From: Strobilurus pachycystidiatus
Lineage: Eukaryota > Basidiomycota > Agaricomycetes > Agaricales > Physalacriaceae
DNA: 64,000 nucleotides
Reading direction: 5' to 3'
Assembly: GCA_019915135.1 (NCBI GenBank)
Contig: JAHLMK010000031.1
Location: 210,721 to 274,720, forward strand
Shown here: one piece after another, positions 57,751 to 64,000 of the stretch
Numbering within the stretch: position 1 is the first letter of the stretch
Layout of the letters: each line of letters opens with the position of its first letter
Made by a program: the position numbers and the translations under genes
Notes under the pieces: generated by a model
What the model saw: the letters and a program-made list of their open reading frames with translations, nothing else
The model's database searches: none
What the model was told of the DNA's origin: nothing

Positions 57751-59978
57751 TGATTTCTTCCTTCATTGCTTCCACTGGCAGCAACGCCCGCAGAAATGGA
57801 TACGAAACAACCGCGGTCAGTGCTTTCCGACCGCAGCCGCGGCGCTGTCCAAACGCCGCCGTTTACTTTCAACAACGTCGAGATGGCGGCCCGGGGCCCG
57901 GCGAGCGCAAAGTTGCACTGACCATTCCCCTTTGCTCTCCAGGAATGAATACGAAACATAGATCGCGGGCGGTGCTATCGCTGCCGGACTCGAACACAGA
58001 CGCGGCGCTGTCTGAACGCCGCCGTTCAGCTTGTACCCCCGAACACGCGGCGGTCCAGAGACAAAGTTCCACTGATTCCTTCCGCAGGCTGCTCTCAGAC
58101 CCAAACGACGCTTGCGAATGGCGCGACCTCTTTGCAAGTAAATGCGCACACCTACAGTGTATGTACGCTCTTCGTCTTTAGTCTCGACACTTCCTGGGAC
58201 TGATTCGTCGCTAGTGGACATTCTGTGCACGGTCGTTTAGTCATTCACATACCATGCTTTTGATCTTTGTAGCACCTTCTCTGCATATTCAAGTTCGCAT
58301 TCATTTTTTCTGGTGCCATTGTAGTACGTCTCGAGCTCACGAGGACCCTCGCCATCGAGGCGGTGCGCCGGTGGGGTGCTACACGATGTGTGCCACGACG
58401 ACTCGTCGTCCTCCCAGAACGCGCAAGGTTCTTCCTTCTTTTGTTTCACCGGCTGGGAACTGACATGCCTTGGTGGATAGCATGCCCTGTACGCATTTTC
58501 TAGATCGGTACTTCATTTGGAATACCTATCAACACCAGGTCGCTGTTCTCGACGCGCCGCGCGAGCTTTTCGTCCCGGCGAACTAAGCTCAGAGCTCCAG
58601 GTGAGTAACATATCTCGCTTTTTTCCGTGGTTTCATCGATTCGAAGTAATTCTAAGATCCACGACGCGTTTCGACAGTCTCTGATTTGAAAGACGTTCGC
58701 TAGTGAGACGGCTGCTGCTGCTGCTGCTCTGTTCATCGATCCTAGATTTCAGTGTTCGGAATTCGATTCGGAGGCCGGTCGGCCAATAGCAAATGCCTCG
58801 ATTTGGATAGACGAGCTCGGACGTGGGACGTTGGCGCGGGCGTGAGGCACTCGCACGCAATTTTGCAGGCGTCAATCGTGGTACGTTCATCTTTGGACAA
58901 ACCAGATCCCATTCACTCATTCGGCAGTGCTCAGACGTTCCTTTTCTACGCGACGTACGCGTATGTTGAAAATTTATCCGAACGCCTAACCCGTATCCTG
59001 GACCCAGCCGTGCATGGTGGGAAGTTAGCGCTACCGTCTCGAGGAGGCCTACTGTTGTCGAGTAGGTGCATTCTCGTCTGTCTTTCACGGGCTGTTACCG
59101 TGGAGTCATGCAACCTTGATCTTCCTGAGCAGGTCCAATAAATCTCGCGCTGTATCTTCCTCATGGATGCTACACCCGACGAGATAGAAATCTCGACATG
59201 CGGAGGCCAATTCTGGGATAACGCTCTAGTACAGGTGCGTCGTTTCCCTTCCCGCTTTTGGATCTAGGAGATGTAGGCGTGTAGGATCATCGACGGTGCC
59301 CGGATTGTGAGACACATTATGGTATGTATACGTAGTACTCGAACCTGGACGCGCATTTAGCTCATCCTCACAGTACGTCTCGAACTCGCGCGCTTCGTGG
59401 ACCTGGCGGCGGGCGGTCTCCAGGAGAGCGAGCGCATTGCGACGACTCGGACAAAAATAGCTCTGTAGCATTTGCGTAACGAGGCGAAGTTGAAAGGCGC
59501 TTTCGAAAGTACGAATCTGTCATTTCTCGCCCTTGTCTCCTCGCTCTGTTAGCGTGTGGTGGAATACACTAAGCTTACTCTGGTATTTCCTTCCTCCGTG
59601 TTTTTCATGTGTTGTTCTCGAACATAGCTGAGTGTGCTGGCGCATCATACTGATCTTCCGAGTCTTAACTGCGAACGGACTCGAACCAAGGACAGGACCT
59701 TGTTGCTACTGAATGACGGACTTCTGGGCGCTACAAATGATGCCATTGGTTTGCTTCGGCTGACAGTGCGCGTGTTTTGCAACCGGACACTGTTTGCCAG
59801 GCGCATCCGATTCTACGTTGCATGAACGCATGTCTGCGGTCTCTATGTTGATGTATCGTGATGACTTGCACCCAAAGAGCCTGTTACGGGATAGGGCAGC
59901 GGGTCTGTTGAAGCTCATCTGTCCTATCTCTGATTGCCGCATCTATTCTTGACGTCTCGTCTCGTCTAAGACCCGACA
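57740..59978 (+). other. gene 'Y' remnant, copy C (fifth NLR module, 5' side)
   Basis: A frame SVLSDRSRGAVQTPPFTF.. and a related second one starting MNTKHRSRAVLSL (57945) and holding LLSDPNDACEWRDLFASK occur. Further on are the blocks shared with copies A and B, ending at 59978 in sequence that in module B lies about 110 bp before the conserved NLR motif. The following NLR is not in the window because a TIR element starts here. Confidence 0.45.
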
Positions 59979-60790
59979 TCTGGAAACACCCTATGGAATC
60001 AAAGTATTTTAAAGAGAGTAAAAGCTTTTCAAAGTTTACAAAGCTCCAAAGCAGCCAAAATGCTTGACACAAAGGTTAAGGGAGACATGTGCTTCAAAGC
60101 AACCTGAGACACTTTGAGTAGCTTTCACAGGACTTTGTGAACGCTTCATAAATACTATCAAGTCAGTGTTTCAGTTAACCTTTGTGTAAAGTCCTTCCAT
60201 AGTACTTCTCATATGCTTACAATCCACAGTCCGAGTGCTTACAAAGTGTTCTTAAAGCATACTGAAGAACATCTCTCCCTGAACCTTCTACTCAAAGTGT
60301 TCACAAAGTCATTCCTAAACCGTCACAATGCCACTCAACTGAACATAACACACACACAAAGCACACAATATTTGAGCACAAATCACATTGATTGGTACAT
60401 TACATTAGTTAATGTACATGAAGGCAAAGTAATATAAAAAATGTGTAGCTAACTCGCGGAAAATATAAAGAGGGAGGAGGGAGAAGGAAGACATTAGACT
60501 CTTGCCTTGGGGCTACGGTAGCAGGGTCCTGCATGGCCTCGGTCACTGGTTGTGATCGTCCGCAGTCCGCGTGTTGCTGCTCGTCCTTGCGTCTTTGGTA
60601 TGAGACATCTTGGCCTGGGACTAGGCTAATCGAATCTTCCTCAACGTACTCGTCCTTGGTACTTGTGTGGTGATGTTCGTGTTCGTGTTGTGCGCCTCGT
60701 CCTAGCGCGTCGGGTTGCTTGTACCTTTGACATCGTACTCCTCGTCCTGTTGATGTCGTACTGCTCGTCCAGTGGTGTTGTACTCGTACT

Positions 60791-60930
60791 CGAGCGTCGC
60801 GCTGTTCGTCCTCGAGCGTCGCGCTGTTTGTCCTCGAGCGTCGTGCTGTTTGTCCTCGATCGTTGTACTGTTCATCCTCGAGCGTCGTGCCGTTCGTCCT
60901 CAAGCGTCGTGCTGTTCGTCCTGCGGTCGA
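60791..60930. repeat. 22 bp minisatellite, about six units
   Basis: Units of the form CGAGCGTCGYGCTGTTYGTCCT run in tandem with few differences. A 207-codon minus frame (61032-60409) spans it and reads TLEDEQ repeats, but 22 bp is not a multiple of three and the frame has no other support. Confidence 0.8.
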
Positions 60931-62389
60931 GGTTTTGCTCGTCCGCGTACTTCGAGCCCCTTGTCCCGACGAGGGGCTTGTCGTGCTCAAATGATGTGGT
61001 CCTCGTCCTGGAGCGTCAAGCTCGCGTTTCAACGTTCAGGCTCATCCGATAGATGATGCTCGTGTCGTCGGCCTGTTTCGGAATGAGAATGAGAGGATGA
61101 GAGAAAACTAGCACGCACCAAGAGATACCTCTGGCAACGGGGCCTTGGCGCACGAAGACGGCAAGGGAGTGGTGTGCGCTAGGCATCACCACTCAAAAAG
61201 ACTGCTGGGCGCTAGGCCTCAGCAGGAGACGATGGCTGTGCGCTGGGCGTCAGCCGTCGCGGTCGTGGGCGAGTCGTGGAAGACCAGACTGGTGGTGGTA
61301 ACAGATGAAGCTGAAAAGGGAGGTGATCGAAATTTTAAACCAACCGGCACGTGAGGCTGACGTGGCCTCAAGTGCCGGTGGCATCGACTTAGCGGAATTT
61401 TGGGGAGTGGGTGGGGGCTGGGGGGGGGCCGGGGCGACGTGGAACAGACGGGGAAATGAAAAATGAATGAGAAATGAGTGAAGTAAGATAAAAGGGTGGC
61501 GCACCGGTGCGCCGCCGTCCCACTTGTCCGACGTCGCGGCTATCCCAGCCCATCGTCCCGCCTCTGCTCCCGCTCCCGCTCCCTTTACCTCGCCCGCGCT
61601 GCTCCTACACCCAGCCATCCCAGGAAGTCGCGTCTGGGAGGCTTTCCGTCTTCGGCGTCGTTCCAGGCTTCGAGGGCGGCGTCGTCGGCGACGGCTTACG
61701 CGCTGAAAGAGTTCCGAACGTCATCCATGGCTGTCGGTAGCCGTGGAGACGTTGGCGAAGGTCCAGAGGCGATGAGGAGAGGGCCAGAGAGAGAACAGAG
61801 ACCCCAGACATAAGTCTGGGGCTGGATGGCACGTCAACGCCGGCGTGCCATCGCGGTAAGAAGCAAGCAAAGGCCAGCCAAAGCTCTTGATCACAATCCG
61901 GCGTTTGCCGGATCGTGAACGGAACGACTTCGACGTCGTTCGGAACGTCGACGTCGGCCTCGGACTAGCCTCGGAACTGCCGGGATACGCAACAGAGTCG
62001 TGTATTAACAGCATTCAGGTAAACCTGGAGAGCTCTATGCACGGAACGGCGGGAACTCACCTTACGTGGTGAGTTCCCCATCCACAATCTGATTTCCAAA
62101 GCATTGCAGCCCGTTGCCTTGCGCCGGCTCGCCCCAATCTAACTGGAATCAATCATAGACATTACTCCTCGTCTTTTGAGCGCAAAATTCAGGCAGCCGC
62201 CGCACATGTCGGATCGCATTGGTCGTCAAAATCACTCGAACATCAACTTCGAGTGACCTACACTACACGGTAAGTCTTTTCCCTTCCATTTTTTGTGCAC
62301 TTGCACGATGGCTTAGTACATACCACCGGACCATGCACACTGATTTTTAGCCTCCCCCAACGACGTGCTCCGCCGCTATCGTCGTCGCC

Positions 62390-63460
62390 GTTCGCCAGAT
62401 TAGGCGCCGGCGACACGGTCCGCGAGTCCGAACAGTGTTCGGATTCGTCGTCTTGCCTTCACACCACCACCACCATCGCCACAGACACGCCCAGGACGAC
62501 TCCCACCCCCCGGAGACATTGACGCGCACCTCGGGGAACCCTCCCATGGTCGTTTCCATGGGGCAGGGCAGCTAACAAGATGCGTAAGCCCCCGTCAATT
62601 GGACGGCATCGCATCAACGCTGATGACGGGCATGGCGCGGACGGCGGGCATGACACGGGCAACGGACAGCGCTCTACTTAGTAGCGACGGTGACGAGCTT
62701 ACCAGCCGTGCCAGCGTGCACTTCAAGCGCGGGGGCGGGAACGTTTGGTTTCCGGTGCGTGGTCTTCCATTTCTCTCATCTTGTGTATTCTATCGACGAC
62801 GGCGGCGTTTGTAGTGTCGTCGACATCAGATACTGACTAAATCCACTTCCAGGCTGTACCCCTGAGGATCGAAGTCGACCACACGCGCGCCCCACCATTG
62901 GCGTGAACCGACTACATCCCCATGACATGTGCCGGCGAGACGGTCCGCAAATCCGAACAGTTTTCGGATCCGTTTCTTGCTCTCTCCCCACCACCACTAT
63001 CGACCCGGACACGCCCAGGACAACATACGGCCCTCCAACTCTCGACGCCGACCCCGTGGAGACGATGTGGCGGCCGCTACCATGGAGATGGAGGGCAGCG
63101 TACTGCTTGACGCGGACAACGATGAGGAGCCTCCCAACCGCGCCGGCAAGCATGTGTCAAGCGTGGGGGCGGGGATTCTGGTTTCTGGTGCGTATTTTGT
63201 TCCCTTTTTTCATTTAAGTCGGCGTCGGCGGTGCTCGAGACGCCGTCGACGTCCGACTCCCAATACTCTACGACTGATAATTTTTCTCTAGGCTCTGCTT
63301 TCCATCGACGCCGACTCCAGGCTCGCCCCCGCCGACTCGACATTGTGTGCTGCGTAGCCCCTTGCCTCAAGATGCATAAGCCCCGTCACGCGGGCAGCAT
63401 GACTTCAAAGATGCCGGGAGGCGTACTGCTCGCTCAACCAGTCGGCATGCCACGCCCATG
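62390..63460 (+). repeat. three diverged tandem copies of an exon-like unit inside the TIR element
   Basis: Units begin with GCCGGCGAxACGGTCCGC (frame AGDTVRESEQCSD and AGETVRKSEQFSD). They continue to a second exon-like part (SALLSSDGDELTSRASVHFK and SVLLDADNDEEPPNRAGKHV) that ends at a GTGCGT donor. The third copy at 63.3-63.46 kb is partial. Conservation of frame between copies suggests an exon duplication; function unknown. Confidence 0.5.
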
Positions 63461-64000
63461 AGCGCGCCGCGGAGCAGCGGGCGGGAGCTTTTTGTCTCCA
63501 TTCCCGCTTACCATTTCTTAGCATGTTGTTACCACTTGCCCTTGAAATTCACCCCCATTGCTCTCCGCCATCATTCTAGCAGTTCACTTTTGATAGTCAT
63601 GTAGTCGTTACTTGAAGTTTTGATAATATTATTTCTTACTGTTGTGTCGCTGCACCTGCCACCCTTTTTTGCAAGTGAGTATTTGGAGGAAGGTTCAATG
63701 GCTGTGCACGGCATTGAATCGGCATTGGTAAGTTTGCGGAGTTTTAAGTGACTACAATGAATTATAAGTACCGGCAATAAAGACTGGAAATTCATGCCTT
63801 TTGAAGGCAATGTAGATACAACATAGGTTTGATAGTATATTAAGATGAGTTGGAGTACTTTTAAATGGACTATGGTGATGTATCTACTTTAATGTACTTT
63901 GCAGTGCTTTGATAGCTTACAAGCACTTTAGCCACTTTTAAGTCAATGTACCAGAGTCTCATGCTTCAGAAGGCTTCCATCCCATAAGGTGTTTCCTGAT

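Larger units (their letters stand above)
59979..64000. mobile_element. large TIR DNA transposon-like element, about 4 kb, right end at window edge
   Basis: The left end TCTGGAAACACCCTATGG matches the reverse complement of the last bases of the window (TCAGGAAACACCTTATGG), about 26 bp with five differences. Both 300-400 bp subterminal zones are AT-rich and full of ACAAAG/CTTTGT-like short repeats, as is typical for transposase-binding regions. The interior has a 22 bp minisatellite, GC-rich exon-like repeats and no recognisable transposase, so it is probably non-autonomous. The target duplication cannot be checked because the window ends. Confidence 0.6.

Noticed and set aside
59650..59700. 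tRNA-like box B (GGTTCGAGTCC on the minus strand)
   Set aside because: No box A at the right distance and no cloverleaf stems; probably chance or a very old relic.
60409..61032. 207-codon minus frame with TLEDEQ repeats
   Set aside because: It is generated by a 22 bp minisatellite that opens all frames; no supporting exon or domain.

Overview
The window looks like nuclear DNA of a mushroom-forming basidiomycete (Agaricomycetes). The basis is the dense set of roughly 50 bp GT..AG introns, a heme-thiolate peroxidase, a basidiomycete-style GATA factor, ROT1, and an expanded family of fungal NLR (NB-ARC/TPR) genes. No rRNA gene, convincing tRNA gene or CRISPR array was seen. All assignments were made by reading; no database search was possible.

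Layout. 1-3.95 kb: right end of a probable Ty3/gypsy-like LTR retrotransposon. It carries two genes antisense to its presumed orientation, both with the same TATA motif. 3.95-5.62 kb: NLR copy 1 (minus strand), cut off after exon 4 at the LTR edge. 5.7-8.3 kb: exon-like repeat units. 8.3-16.2 kb: mostly decayed sequence, with a SUN-domain (Slp1/SUCO-like) pseudogene and one small unassigned spliced gene. 16.2-27.1 kb: ordinary single genes, namely a GATA zinc-finger factor, a heme-thiolate peroxidase with a duplicated promoter, a pseudokinase, a 0.74 kb inverted-repeat transposon, three tandem BTB/POZ genes (the first a pseudogene) and ROT1. 27.4-64 kb: a NLR cluster.

The cluster is built from a repeated module: an unassigned decayed gene ('Y'), a plus-strand NLR, a shared 3' flank, a minus-strand Arg/Ser-rich gene ('Z'), and a minus-strand array of exon-like units ('X'). 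NLR copy 2 (28.87-33.51) and copy 4 (49.16-53.59) are intact. Copy 3 (38.98-43.19) carries a 461 bp insertion and a nonsense codon. A fifth module (57.7-59.97) stops at the end of a TIR element of about 4 kb, just where its NLR promoter should begin. Copy 1 with its flank is an inverted duplicate of the copy 2 region, so about 3 kb inverted arms bracket the 20 kb of single-copy genes.

The NLRs have an unusual plan: a disordered Ser/Pro N-terminus of variable length, a conserved helical bundle resembling MLKL/HeLo-type death domains (inference), a first half-NB-ARC that has lost Walker A and Walker B, a second NB-ARC with intact motifs, and up to eleven nearly identical 42-residue TPRs. The last intron of each NB-ARC unit lies at the same position and phase, which indicates an internal duplication. 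Gene conversion, TPR-number changes, retroelement insertions and captured gene fragments all point to fast turnover, as expected of fungal self/non-self recognition loci.
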